Assembly (NCBI GenBank): GCA_963693365.1
Contig: CAVNZM010000010.1
Span: 2,728,001 to 2,792,000, forward strand
DNA: 64,000 nucleotides
Source of the DNA: Amoebidium appalachense
Lineage: Eukaryota > Ichthyosporea
Direction: 5' to 3'
A model generated the notes under the pieces. It was not told the origin of the DNA and made no database searches. It saw only the letters and a list, made by a program, of their open reading frames with translations. Positions within the stretch are counted from its first letter, which is position 1; each line of letters starts with the position of its first letter. Positions 26,535 to 36,112 of this stretch are shown piece after piece. Both the position numbers and the translations under genes were made by a program.

Positions 26535-27982
26535 TTGCCGTGCATGTGCTGACGCTGCTGCAGCCAACATCAATGACCGCAGCATGCTGGGCTCAAGAGA
26601 CAGTGAGATAGCAGCAATGCTGGTCGACAATCCGGTGCACGGCATGGTACGTGGGGGGTTGTGGGGGTGGTGGGGTGTGTGTGTGGGGGGGGGGGGGGGG
26701 GGGGGGGGGGGGGAGGGGGGGGGGTCTACTGCCTGGAGGGGGGTGTGTTGGGAGGGGGTTGCTGACTGGGTGGTGTGCAAGGACACGGTGATGGACGGCA
26801 AGCCGTACCGGGCAGGGGCCTATGCTTATGGCCTGCGCAAGGTGGGTGCAAAACCGAACATGGAAGCAGGGGGAGGGATGGGTGGCTGACTCTGGGGGGC
26901 AGCGGCTGTTTGGAGAGCACCTTGGGCTGGGGGAGAGTGAGGCCGGGCAGGATGTGGTAGGCGATGAGTTCTACCACGGGGTGTGGGCTGCACGGTCACG
27001 CAGCAACAGCCAGATCTTTGAGGGCGTGTTCCGCAGGGTGCCCAACAACACCGTCAAGAACTTCGATGAGGTGTGTGTTTGTGCAATGTGCATGCACGTG
27101 CAAGGGCTGCTGATGGCTGGTTGGGGGCATGAAGCATGGGCAGAGTATTGGGCACCCACAGGGAGGGGTTGGGGGGGTTGGGGGGGTGGGGGGAGGGGGG
27201 AGGGGGGACTGGCAGCCCATGGTGTCACCATGCTTGCATGGGCCATGCGTGTATGTGGGCCCTTCTGTGTCTGCAGTGATTGGCTGTCGGAGATTAAGTT
27301 TGCTGTCAAAAAGACGGTCTAATATATGTGCGGCAAGTCATGCACACCCATTTGAAGGGCATTTGCGCCCGACCAATTGAGGCCAATCGGGACGTTATTC
27401 CGGAAAGAAAAGGCGGAATCTAACTGGCCTGAGGTATACATATGTATTACTGAGGTATTTGATGCTAGTTGATGATTGAAGTTAATGTAAAAAAAGGGGG
27501 GAACAAAAGTCGAGGGTTTCATATTTTTTATTTTTTTTTGGGAAATGTGCAGTCGCTCTTGCCTCGTTTATCAAGTCGAAGCGCAGACATGTATCGGTTC
27601 TAAGGGCGACCGGATGACTCTGAGCCAATCAAATTACTTGTCGCACCAGATGCCAAATTTATACCAAGTGCCACAGGCCCACACCATAGGTGGTACATGG
27701 AGGAGGATGGCACGATTGCAGGGCACGTGGCCATGCACACCACCACGTGGTAGGATGCTGTGCACGTGTACACACACACTGCAACTATATGAGGCACACG
27801 GCCAGCTCACACATGCCCCCACAGCTGGCCAAGTGGAGGCAACAGCCCATCCCTGCAGAGACAGACAAGGACCAAGGTTCGTGCGGGCATGACCTGCATG
27901 CACGTGTTTCTTTCTTTTTATTAATTGTTTATTTATTGCCTTAATTTTTTTTTGTGTGTGTGTTTCTGGTTTTTTTTTTTTT

Positions 27983-28024
<42 letters not shown>

Positions 28025-28176
28025 ACACTGACACGGGCGCCTTTGCAGCCGAAGGGACTCTGCGAGAGCTGCAGGGGCACATTGTGGACTTTCCGTATGC
28101 CTTCCTCGAGGATGAATACCTCGGTCCTGCTGTGGGCACGGTCGAGGGTCTGGTCCCTGCAAAGACCTTCACGTAG
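12002..28176 (+). CDS. PLD1: Phospholipase D, PX-PH type (about 30 exons)
   Basis: Recognised exons include 12002-12103, 13734-13943 and 14404-14538 (PX), 14657-14794, 14864-14950 and 15401-15516 (PH), 15770-15846, 16094-16197, 16735-16784, 16877-17002 (first HKD motif, [10 protein letters not shown]), 17606-17708, a multi-exon linker 17779-22322, then 23949-24036, 24332-24432, 24590-24661, 24889-25011, 25126-25176, 25743-25887, 25953-26002, 26167-26207, 26283-26434 (second [20 protein letters not shown]), 26564-26646, 26782-26841, 26903-27070, 27825-27876 and 28049-28176 (TAG). Phases agree from 23949 onward. Landmarks are [42 protein letters not shown] and a C-terminus ending [11 protein letters not shown], like the conserved PLD1/2 tail. 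The enzyme hydrolyses phosphatidylcholine to phosphatidic acid and choline at membranes; PX and PH bind phosphoinositides. The linker is far longer than in animal PLD1. The start codon was not found. Confidence 0.92.
12255..13130. repeat. CA-rich microsatellite block in PLD intron
   Basis: CA arrays at 12320-12400 and 13030-13092, with CA/GC-rich sequence throughout and a C run at 12900-12923. This is one of the few blocks in the PLD gene whose sense strand is CA rather than GT. Confidence 0.9.
14951..15180. repeat. (GT)n array starting at a PLD splice donor
   Basis: The array begins at the GT of the 5' splice site that closes exon 14864-14950 (GACCCGTAC|GTGTGT). It runs about 230 nt with GTGC variants from 15018 onward and ends in a G-rich patch. 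Confidence 0.9.
15287..15375. repeat. (GT)n array in PLD intron
   Basis: About 88 nt of pure GT, followed by GGGA-rich sequence directly before the acceptor at 15400. Confidence 0.95.
17011..17290. repeat. GT-rich and poly-G block in PLD intron
   Basis: GT array 17011-17104, GTGG-rich variants to 17190 and a G run at about 17231-17257. It follows the donor of the HKD1 exon at 17002. Another G run is at 17724-17752. Confidence 0.9.
17985..18345. repeat. 31-bp minisatellite next to a PLD splice donor
   Basis: About eleven tandem copies of a unit containing GCATCTGGGGTGTATGGTGG; period 31 nt, with some 27-nt copies lacking CCTG. The array starts within a few bases of the donor after exon 17897-17979. 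Degenerate GTGTGTGCCTG repeats continue to about 18600. Confidence 0.95.
18722..18781. repeat. Poly-C tract in PLD intron
   Basis: Two long C runs separated by TCGCCAACCCCCCTC. They lie upstream of a TGACTGGCTTGATCAG 3' splice site and act as pyrimidine-rich sequence on the sense strand. Confidence 0.9.
18900..19425. repeat. Long GT-rich microsatellite in PLD intron
   Basis: More than 500 nt of GT with GC and GG variants, starting at the exon end near 18899. Because every GT is a possible donor, the exact 5' splice site, and so the phase, is ambiguous here. Confidence 0.95.
20098..20352. repeat. Poly-C block and (GT)n array in PLD intron
   Basis: C-rich homopolymer block 20098-20183 and a GT array 20269-20350. 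A further GT array lies at 21404-21468 and G-rich tracts at 19725-19850, 20929-20968 and 21085-21112. Confidence 0.9.
22312..23875. repeat. 1.5-kb minisatellite derived from an exon end and its splice donor
   Basis: Tandem units of about 26-53 nt built from CAACCAGG(T)GTGTT(A)AAGATAGC and GATGCACATGCAATCAGG variants fill nearly the whole intron after the PLD exon that ends TACAACCAG|GTGCGTTAAAGATAG. The first unit is the genuine exon end plus donor, and later units keep CAACCAGGTGTGTTAAAG. Toward the right (23570-23870) the unit is a 27-nt variant with CATACATACAACCAGGTGTG. Confidence 0.95.
24086..24302. repeat. About 41-bp G-rich minisatellite in PLD intron
   Basis: Five to six tandem copies of a unit containing GGTGATGGTGGGGCATGTGT followed by ATTGGGGGG. 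It lies between exons 23949-24036 and 24332-24432. Confidence 0.95.
25478..25708. repeat. Poly-C, A-rich and (CA)n block in PLD intron
   Basis: C run 25476-25513, then A-rich AAAAG repeats to about 25600, then a CA array 25637-25708. G tracts at 26019-26055 and 26688-26725 and a C tract at 26490-26532 lie in the next introns. Confidence 0.9.
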
Positions 28177-29258
28177 CACATCTGAGCGCATGAATCGAGC
28201 TATGGTTATGGTACTGTAGCAGGTTGAAATTCAAATGTATGGAGATATGTTGTTGTGAATGACCCCTTGAATGTGGCCCATATAGCATGTATGCTGAAAG
28301 AGGTAACAGGCAGCCGAATGTTGTAACCAAGTGGGTTGGGCACAGACCCTCCACCTGGTAGATACTAGAATGAAAGGGTGTTCTGGGCACACCCTATGCA
28401 CTTGGCAGGTATTAGAAAGATCAGTCCTGACATGGTCATAGGCCCGCAGACGTCATGATGCCCCTGCAGGCAGGGTGCAGCCCTAAGGGCGGTTTATTGG
28501 CAGGACCAATGTGGGCCCTGGCTAGAGTACACACTATGTATACTAGGCATATATGACTGACACTACGGAATGTGGTTGCTGAGAAAAAATTAGACAATCC
28601 ATACAGAGAAAAAATACGAGACACGTATACTGATTGTTTCTTTTCATACCAGGCCGAGAATCCCCACACCAGTTGCATATTCACCCATACCCGCACTGCT
28701 CGCATAAATGGAACCGGTGTCACACCCACATTTCTTGCATATTCATACATACCAATACTAAACGTGCCAATGGTGTGGGTACACTTGCATATTTGCACAT
28801 ACGCTTAGTACCGCCCCCACACCACTATGACACAGGCACGGTAGCCCTACATTGCTCCAACCCCAGCAGCAGACCCCCGGCCCCCTCCAGTAAAAGGCCC
28901 ACAGGCCATCCTCCCTCCTGTCTGTCCCTCGTTGGGGCCTGCCCCCCTAACCACCTATCCTTCCCACTCGTGCACGGTGAGTTTTTGCCCTCCTCTGCTG
29001 CCGGGGCCGTGTGCAGGCCCTCCACGTGTTCCCCCCTTTGCCCCTTGTGTGTTGCTGCAGGGGGGCCACGACAGCAGCCCTTCCTGCAGCCCCCCAGCCA
29101 GGGTGGGCCAGCACAGACCGGTTGCTTGCTGCCTGTCTGCCTGCCCAATGCCCCCAATACGCGCGCACTTTGGCCGGTAGGGTGGAGGTGCCGGCGGGGG
29201 TCCCTGGCCAGGTGGTAGCTTCTGCTTTGCTGGCGGTGGGGGTGGAGCCATCGGGGGC
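28177..29258. other. 3' flank of PLD, no gene recognised
   Basis: The left half is AT-richer and has no exon I can support. The right half (28830-29258) is GC-rich, with Pro-rich frames on both strands, for example PPPPPAKQKLPPGQGPPPAP on the minus strand about 29150-29250. It overlaps the last exon of the neighbouring gene in another frame; this might be an alternative exon but has no firm splice evidence. Confidence 0.3.
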
Positions 29259-29631
29259 CTAGGCCGGGCTGGCAACAGGGCTGCAGGCAGCACCGCGCCA
29301 AGCCCCCTCCCGACCACAGCCCAGGACAGGCACCAAGGCCCTCGCAGGCTGCAGGCGCTTGGCTGGGGGCTCACCGTCCGGGCCTGGGGGGCAGGGTGGC
29401 CGAGACCGCTTGAGGGCTGACAGTGGTTGGCCCTGTGGGGGTGTTGGTGAGGGTCGGAACACAGAGCAACGACAGGGAGAGTTTAGGCACAGCTTGAACT
29501 AACAGCCTTTCATACAAAGCCAAGACGGTGTACAGCCCTCAACCAGAGCAGACCAGGGGGAATTTATGAAAACAGCGCCATACTGTGTGAGAAAGAATAA
29601 GAAGTTATTGCAGCAGCCTTTCCCCCCTCCC

Positions 29632-29666
<35 letters not shown>

Positions 29667-29972
29667 TTCCCCCCCGCGCCACCCACCCCCTACCTTGCGC
29701 CCTTTCTGTTTGCGGTCCAACACGGCCAGGGGTGTGTCTGTGCTGAAACCCAGTGCCCTGTGCACACCACCTGCCCCCGTCACCAGCAACCCAATGTTTC
29801 CCCCAGCAGGCAGCCGTGGGAAGGCCAAGCGCAGGGCCTTTGAGGCGTGCACCAGGGTGGTGTTGAGCAGTGCTAGGCGGCGCAGACACGGGGCACTGCT
29901 ACGACCCATGGCACGGCGCTTGCTGAGGGTCAGCTGCTGCATGTAGGCAAGGCACCGCCCACTGGCGTCCAT
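29259..29972 (-). CDS. 150-residue protein with possible SERTA-like segment (two exons)
   Basis: Exon 29972-29694 starts at ATG and ends AAG|GTAGGG; exon 29432-29259 starts after CCCCCACAG and ends at TAG. Both are in phase 0 and together give 92 + 57 residues. The N-terminal half reads MQQLTLSKRRAMG then CLRRLALLNTTLVHASKAL, which resembles the SERTA pattern (Leu-rich helix with LSL.K, LRR, then L.NTL). The C-terminal half has a Pro-rich stretch and a basic KRSR.../PPAKRLQ segment like a nuclear localisation signal. SERTA proteins are nuclear cofactors of cell-cycle transcription; this link rests on a short pattern and is tentative. The single intron holds a sense-strand poly-G tract. Confidence 0.6.
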
Positions 29973-30914
29973 GGTGCTGCCTGGGGAGACAGGGTGTTAG
30001 AGCACTGAGTAGCACACGGCACAGGGGGTCAGGCAGGGTGGTGCGTGTGGGAGGTACCCGCAGGCAGGTGCACACTGGCCCCGGGCCAGCGGCTCGTGGC
30101 TGGTGGTGCCCTTCAGCAACCCGGCAGCCCTGCGCCCTGCAGAGACTACACAGACAGCAAAGCAGCAGCGAACTGGCCAGGCAGCATAGCACGTGCACCA
30201 CACACACTGCTTACAAACCACACTGACCCGCCCCACATTCACACAAGCAAGAGACACCACGTGCACTCACGACACCTACCGTTCACGCCCCGTAAAAACT
30301 ACCCTGCATTACAAGTGCAGTCAGAACAAGAGGCTAGCAGTGCGGCCATCCCCCTTCCAGCCCCTTCTTTCCCTCCCACGTCTAAGCCTGCAGGCGCAGC
30401 CTGTAATCTTGTGGACCACTGAACTTCAGGAAAACGTCAGCATGCGAACTGCAGAGCTGAACTGCAGCCTGTCATAGGTTGCTGGATGCACAGGCCTACT
30501 TTTGTCATAGGCTGGATGTGAGCGCCACGGAAAGATTGCGGCTTCTCGTGCATCGGACATGAAGCCATATGGCATTTATTTCTGCTTGCTTATTTGTATT
30601 TTAAAACTTAAGCTATATATATCCAATAATAGAAAGTATAACTCTCGAATATAGATAAGCCGAAAGTGCGAATTCCTGGCAGCCCAAAGTCGAGTCACTC
30701 CATGAATGGAGACTTGGGTGGCAGACTGGCAGGCAGCCACAGCAGCGCGCCGAGTGTGCAAGTACAGTACATGTTTATGTACGCGTTTGTGGTTTGCCGA
30801 ATACAACGTATACACAGCTCTGGCTGTAGCGCGTGGATGGCCCTCCCCTTTGAACATTATTAGAGCCGCCCCACAGCTATAAGCGCGCGGCCGCGAGGGC
30901 GAGCTCCTGAGTCC
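29973..30914. other. 5' flank of the minus-strand gene; no gene recognised
   Basis: GC-rich to about 30420 and AT-richer beyond. A 5' untranslated exon of the 29259-29972 gene is likely because an AG|GCAGCACC acceptor-like site directly precedes its ATG, but its position is unknown. Confidence 0.3.
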
Positions 30915-30991
30915 TGACGTCACCGATGATGTCCAGCGGTGCGGCTCATGACATCAGCCAATGGGCATCGGCTATTTCATTTTGGCGCGAA
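30915..30991. promoter_or_regulatory. Cluster of CRE, CCAAT and E2F-type sites
   Basis: Perfect palindrome TGACGTCA at 30915-30922, GCCAATGGG about 30957-30965 and TTTGGCGCGAA at 30981-30991. These match the consensus of CREB/ATF, NF-Y and E2F/DP sites. The block is GC-rich, has TATA-poor surroundings and lies about 1 kb upstream of the minus-strand gene at 29972. No gene was recognised on the other side. Confidence 0.45.
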
Positions 30992-30999
30992 CCAGGGTA

Positions 31000-33948
31000 A
31001 GCGGTCACCTATCCGCCGACTGAGCGTGATTAGTCGAGATTAGCCCTATGTAGTCAACCCCGTATCATGATCAGTCCCGGTCAGTCCCGACTAGTCGGTA
31101 TCAGTCATGCGCTTGTCCAGGGTCACGTTGGAATATTCTCTTGACTGGGATTTATTGATCAGTGGTCCAGTGGATATGAAGGCAACGTGCAGCCACAGGC
31201 TACATGACCTCTAAAATAACCGACTTCGAAAGAGCCACAGCGATGAAATAAAAAATAAAACAACAAGTGACCAAAGGACACCAGCAGGCAAAGGTACAAG
31301 TGCACGTGTATGTGTGAAACTAGTTTGCTCCAAATAGTCATATGCAGCGATGATGACCAGCCTGGCCACACTCCGCAAGAAGACATATTATTACTGCTGC
31401 CGGCCCCCAACAGGCCCCCCTCAAAACCTACCGGGGCACAGCAAGCAAGTCAGCCAAATTTAAAGAGCAATGCAGACCAAATCCGAGCGAGAAAACAATC
31501 ACCACCGCCCGGTCCCCTAGAAAACCCGCAGAAGCTGTCTCTAACTCTTTGATAAGGTGGCCTAGTTGTGGCAGGACACACAGGAAAACACAACTACAGA
31601 ATGCATGCAAGCTTAACCCAGTCATTGCCATACTGCTGAAGGCTGAAAACACGGCAGCCACAAGGAAAGCTCCTCGACGACCCAGTAGCTACCCCTCCAC
31701 TCACGCAGCGCAGAAGCAGTTGAAGAAGTTGCAGCAGCCCACCGTCAATAGCTCGCGTAGACGCATAGATAGCGTGTAGAAGTCACCGTAAGTTGCAGTG
31801 GGCCACCATCGATGTCGAAGAAACCGGTTCTCTTCAAGCGAGAAACTCCGCGGAAGGGAGATGTCCCCACACTCTCACAGCAGTAGGAATAGACAAGGCC
31901 GTACTACACACACACAGTGTCACGTTCCCCTGAGTGGGACCCCTTCCCACCACAAAAAAGAAAAAAAAGAAAGCCTTTATGTACCTGCCATGGTGAAGAA
32001 TCGGGGAAAAAAGTTGACTCGGTGATCATGACAGCTAAGAGACCGAAGGAAAAGTGAAGTCCCACAAAAAGAAAAAACGAAAGCCTTTATATACCTGCCA
32101 TGGTGAAGAATCGGGAAAAAAAAGTTGACGTGACAGCTAAGAGATCGAAGTAAAAGTGAAGTCCCGGTATATTCAGGCTTAAGTTATCGTGCCAGATCAT
32201 GTTAGAATGGCATGCGAAAGGGAGTTTGGACCGATCGCTCATTGGTGGGGCTTCATGGACAGGAATAGTCAGACTAGATTTGATTGGTCGGCTCCGTCAG
32301 AGTAACGTTACCCAACGTGCCTAAAACGCGGCAACCGGGTATATACCTCGTATTTTTGTGATCTTGGTCACACTTAATATTAGTCCGACTCGACAAGTTT
32401 CTTCTGCTGTGCATAGTTGCGATCGGACTTAAATCAAATTAGGCTTGGAACATAGCCAGATACCAGATAGTGCAGACTAACCTGGGTAGTCGGACTTATC
32501 TGAATGGACCCCCTAGTATACAGCCAGATATTAACCAGATTACTACAGACTAAGCCGAGTCACCCGATTGTGAACAGATTGGATGATTTGCCCACATTGC
32601 CCCCCCCCCCCCCCTCCCCCCCCCCCCCCCCCCCAGCCCTGCAAGAAAAGTGCTGACTTACGGCAAAAGTCCCTACTATTCTTGCCTGACTAGCAGAGTG
32701 TACACACTACAACTAACACGTACCTGGGCACACTGTTGGAGTGCAGACTTACGCTCACTCCACAATATGTGTATGTTAGCTTTACAATTGGTTCCGTGTA
32801 CACAGACACACGCTGACACTCGATCACCACATGCACATCTGCATAGTTGAGGAATGTTGCCAATTGTGTTTTGACTGCAAACGATTGGTTCACTGGAGTC
32901 CCAGAGATCTCTAAATGAAAGTAACCAATCCGATTAGCGCCTGGCATCCGGATTACATTCCAGACTGCTGCCCCACGGGTATATAAGCCACGTCTCTGCC
33001 AGGTGCAGTCATGGAGTTCAGTCATGGAGTTAACACACTGAAAGCAGTAAAAAACGGGTCAGCGCCCAAGCGCGCCACGACGACCCTAGTCACAGCGGAC
33101 TCTACTTCCAACACACACATGCATATGAATGAGAGTATATGTGGGTGATCAGGCCACTAAACTAACAGACATAAACACGTGCAGAGTGGTGCTGGGCAAT
33201 GCACGATGCCACAGCACTAACAGAGAGGGTAGTGTGGAGAGGTAGAAACACAGTCGCATGTTCTGTCAATCTACGTCTAATTTATTATGGTCGATTCTCA
33301 CCTATTTATCTGCCGCAGGCAGATTCCATGAATACAGATCTATCCAAAGGTATTTGCGCATCTGATTGGCAAATACTATGAATACTATAAATCTGACCAA
33401 TCATATAACGACACGTACATGAACGGAAATCAAACTGCATTCCCCTCATACGGTCCAACCGCAGACAAAACACCCGACTACACAGAAAACATGAATTTTT
33501 AAAGCATGCACGACAATCGTCGGATGCGTGCTTTCATCTCGCTATCGCCAATAGCTAAATAAACTATGAATACCACACGTGCCTAATGAATAACAGAGGG
33601 CAAACAAGAGCATGCCGGACATGCTTATGAAATAAAGGGAGATAAAGCACAAATAAACGATCGTACCTAACTATGTATGCTATGTGCTCGTGCAACCTGT
33701 GTAAACCAAAGATGAGCAACTAATGAAGGATGATCGTGCTGACAGTGTGCACGTGCGTGCGAAATGCATATGCCAACTCGTGCACTATTGTTGTACATTC
33801 TGGCACACCCCTTACAACATTAGGGCACGAAATACTGCAACACAAATTTTTTTTTAGCGAATAAATGTGCACCAATAGAAATTAGCGAATAAATATTAAC
33901 GAAAACACAATCACTCGCACCCCTTGTTCCATAGCCACGAATATTCGC
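31000..33948. other. Region without recognised gene, repeat-derived and promoter-like pieces
   Basis: No coding exon is supported. It holds a 110-bp tandem duplication (separate entry), a C tract at 32600-32634, and two promoter-like blocks with CCAAT boxes: 32260-32355 and 32885-33000, the latter ending GGGTATATAAGCC. Because a copia element ends at 33949 and reads leftward, its 3' LTR is expected at the right of this region, but I could not define it because the other LTR is missing. Confidence 0.35.
31950..32166. repeat. 110-bp tandem duplication
   Basis: Two copies, period 110 nt, each with AAGCCTTTATRTACCTGCCA followed by TGGTGAAGAATCGGG and GACAGCTAAGAGA. They differ by a few substitutions and small indels. 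Confidence 0.85.
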
Positions 33949-35028
33949 TCACTTCTTCTGCACCTTGCGCGATGACTTGTCGCACGTGTCCATGCCCACC
34001 ATCTTCTTGCAGTTGTTGAGAGCTGCACCCCCGAGTGCTTTGGTGAGCATGTCTGCCGCCTGCTCATTGGTCGGCACGTACACAAACCAAATCATTTGTC
34101 GCCGCGCCGGATGTGGTGGCGAGTGAGGTGGTACTTGATGTCGATATGCTTCGTGCGGTTGAACAACTCGGGGTTCTTGGCTATCTTGATGCAGGCCTGG
34201 TTGTCCTCGTGCAGGATGGTGGGGCTCATCATGCTAATAGGAGGGAAGCCGCAGGCGGTAGTCAGTTTGCGCAACCACAGGGCCTCCTTGGTAGCACGGG
34301 CTGAGCTCACATGCTCGGCCTCTGCGGTGCTGTCTGCCACCACGGTCTGCAGCTTGGATGCCCACAAAATGGCACCCCTAGCAGCAAGAAACACCACACC
34401 TGTCGTTGAGCGGCGGTACCGGTTGTCTGGGTTTCCCGCCCAATCAGCATCCACGTAACAAACAACCTGCCCATTGGTGTCCGTGCTGGTGGACCGGCGG
34501 TAGGTGATGCCGTGGTCAATGGTGCCCTTGATGTAGCGCAGCACACGTTTGGCGGCGGCAAGGTGGGCCTGCCCGGGGTTGCTGAGAAATCGCGCAAGCA
34601 CGCTCACAGGGGCGGCAATGCCCCGGGCGGGTCCACACGGCCAGATACATACTGGCAGGCTGCCGACAATGGCCTGGTACACAGCTGCATCGGTGGCCAT
34701 TGCTGCCACCTCCTCCCGGGTTGCTGGGCACTGGGTCTTGCTGAGCTTATCCAGTGTCATGGGTGTGTCCACAGGCTTGCAGTCAGCCATGCCGTAGCGC
34801 TCGAGCACCTGTTGTGCGTAGGGGGCTAGATGGATCTTGATGGCGCCAGTGCTCAGTTTGTTGATCTCCACCCCCACAAAACTGCTGCCACCCTTCTTGA
34901 TGTGGAAGATGCCCGAGAGCTCCTGCTCCAGCAAGTTGCCATCCTCCTCGGTAGTTACCTTGCACACCATGTCGTCAATGTGCACCACCATAAGCTGCTT
35001 GTTGGTGCCCGGGCTGTCTGGCCTGCAT
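33949..35028 (-). pseudogene. Ty1/copia retrotransposon, C-terminal reverse transcriptase and RNase H part
   Basis: The minus-strand frame opens just before KQLMVVHIDDMVC, the copia catalytic block (usually YVDD, here HIDD). It continues through VDTPMT, the RNase H motifs DADWAGN, STAEAE and EDNQACIKIAKNPE, and TKHIDIKYH. A 1-nt deletion about 34093 creates a TGA; the next frame carries the expected tail (YVPTNEQAADMLTKAL) to a stop at 33949. It is the direct continuation of the copia segment at 39001-41776, from which it is separated by foreign DNA. Confidence 0.9.
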
Positions 35029-35590
35029 CAGCAATCTTCCCCCCCATCGGAAACCCCTCTACGACGTCGACGACGGGTTCGGAGTCGTTCACGATACCTG
35101 AGTGGCTGCGTTTGGTACCCTCGAGATTTTGATGGATGGAAAAGCTGAAAACCCATCGTCGACGTCGACAAGCATATTACAGGGTAATAAAGAGGTCCAC
35201 TGATTTCTCGACCCTCATGTGTATATGCCAACGTCATCCTATGGACATGCTGTGCATGCGTTTACACCGTCCATTAACCAAAAGTAGCACCTATTCCAAT
35301 GCTATAGATGTGCTATGGACGTCGTAATCCTGTTCTACGTATGTATACTGTGTAGGCTAACATGATGGGTATCGTCGACGTCGAAAACAAAGCATACTGT
35401 GAAGGCGATTCTGAGCATTTTAATATGAGGTTTCCGACGTCTGTAAACTAATAAGAAACGGCGAATTCTGCAATAATAAATACTGTTTTTATAATGTATA
35501 AGTACAATAGTTTTATGTATTTATATATCATGATATTATATATATATATATTGGAGTTTTTATAATGTATAAGTACTGTAGTTTTATGTA

Positions 35591-35602
35591 AATATATATA
35601 TA

Positions 35603-35660
<58 letters not shown>

Positions 35661-35886
35661 GGGCTAGGGGTGTCATGGGAATGAAAACATGGTTTAGTTC
35701 TAACGTGAAATGTACTAATGTACTACGGGAAACATGTGCTTAGTAATACCGACTGGAATATTCTACCCAACATACAACCATACACGTATGCATGAGAATG
35801 GGAAGGGGGAAGAATAAATGAATAGAAAAAGAAAACAGTGTACAAATAGTAAACAAATAAATAAATAAATAAATAAATAAATAAAA
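35591..35886. repeat. (TA)n and (AAAT)n microsatellites
   Basis: TA array 35591-35657, mirrored by shorter TA tracts near 35530, and about eight AAAT units at 35855-35886. Confidence 0.9.
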
Positions 35887-36112
35887 AATAGGATTGGAGT
35901 GGATTCGAACGTACCAAAAGCACCTTATGCATGTGCATAGCTCCCTCTTTCAACATATGTTAGTGTATGTTACGACGTCAAGTCTATCATATATTTCTCA
36001 TGCATTATACCTCATGAAGCCCTTCTATGCATCCGTATACAACATCTTAATGTGTTTTGTGATTTTTATAGTCGCCGACGTCCATATGACGTACACAAGA
36101 CTAAGGATATAC

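Noticed and set aside
27276-27321. Final PLD exon ending AVKKTV before TAA
   Set aside because: The true C-terminus ([17 protein letters not shown], then [11 protein letters not shown]) is found at 28049-28176, joined in phase through 27825-27876.
28955-29374. Pro-rich minus-strand frame overlapping the last exon of the 150-residue gene
   Set aside because: It uses another frame than the phase-matched exon pair and lacks its own splice support; kept only as a remark.
35895-35925. tRNA-like 3' half on the minus strand (GTTCGAATC followed by T6)
   Set aside because: The box B word is present but the T stem does not pair and no box A, anticodon arm or matching acceptor stem is found; at most a decayed SINE piece.
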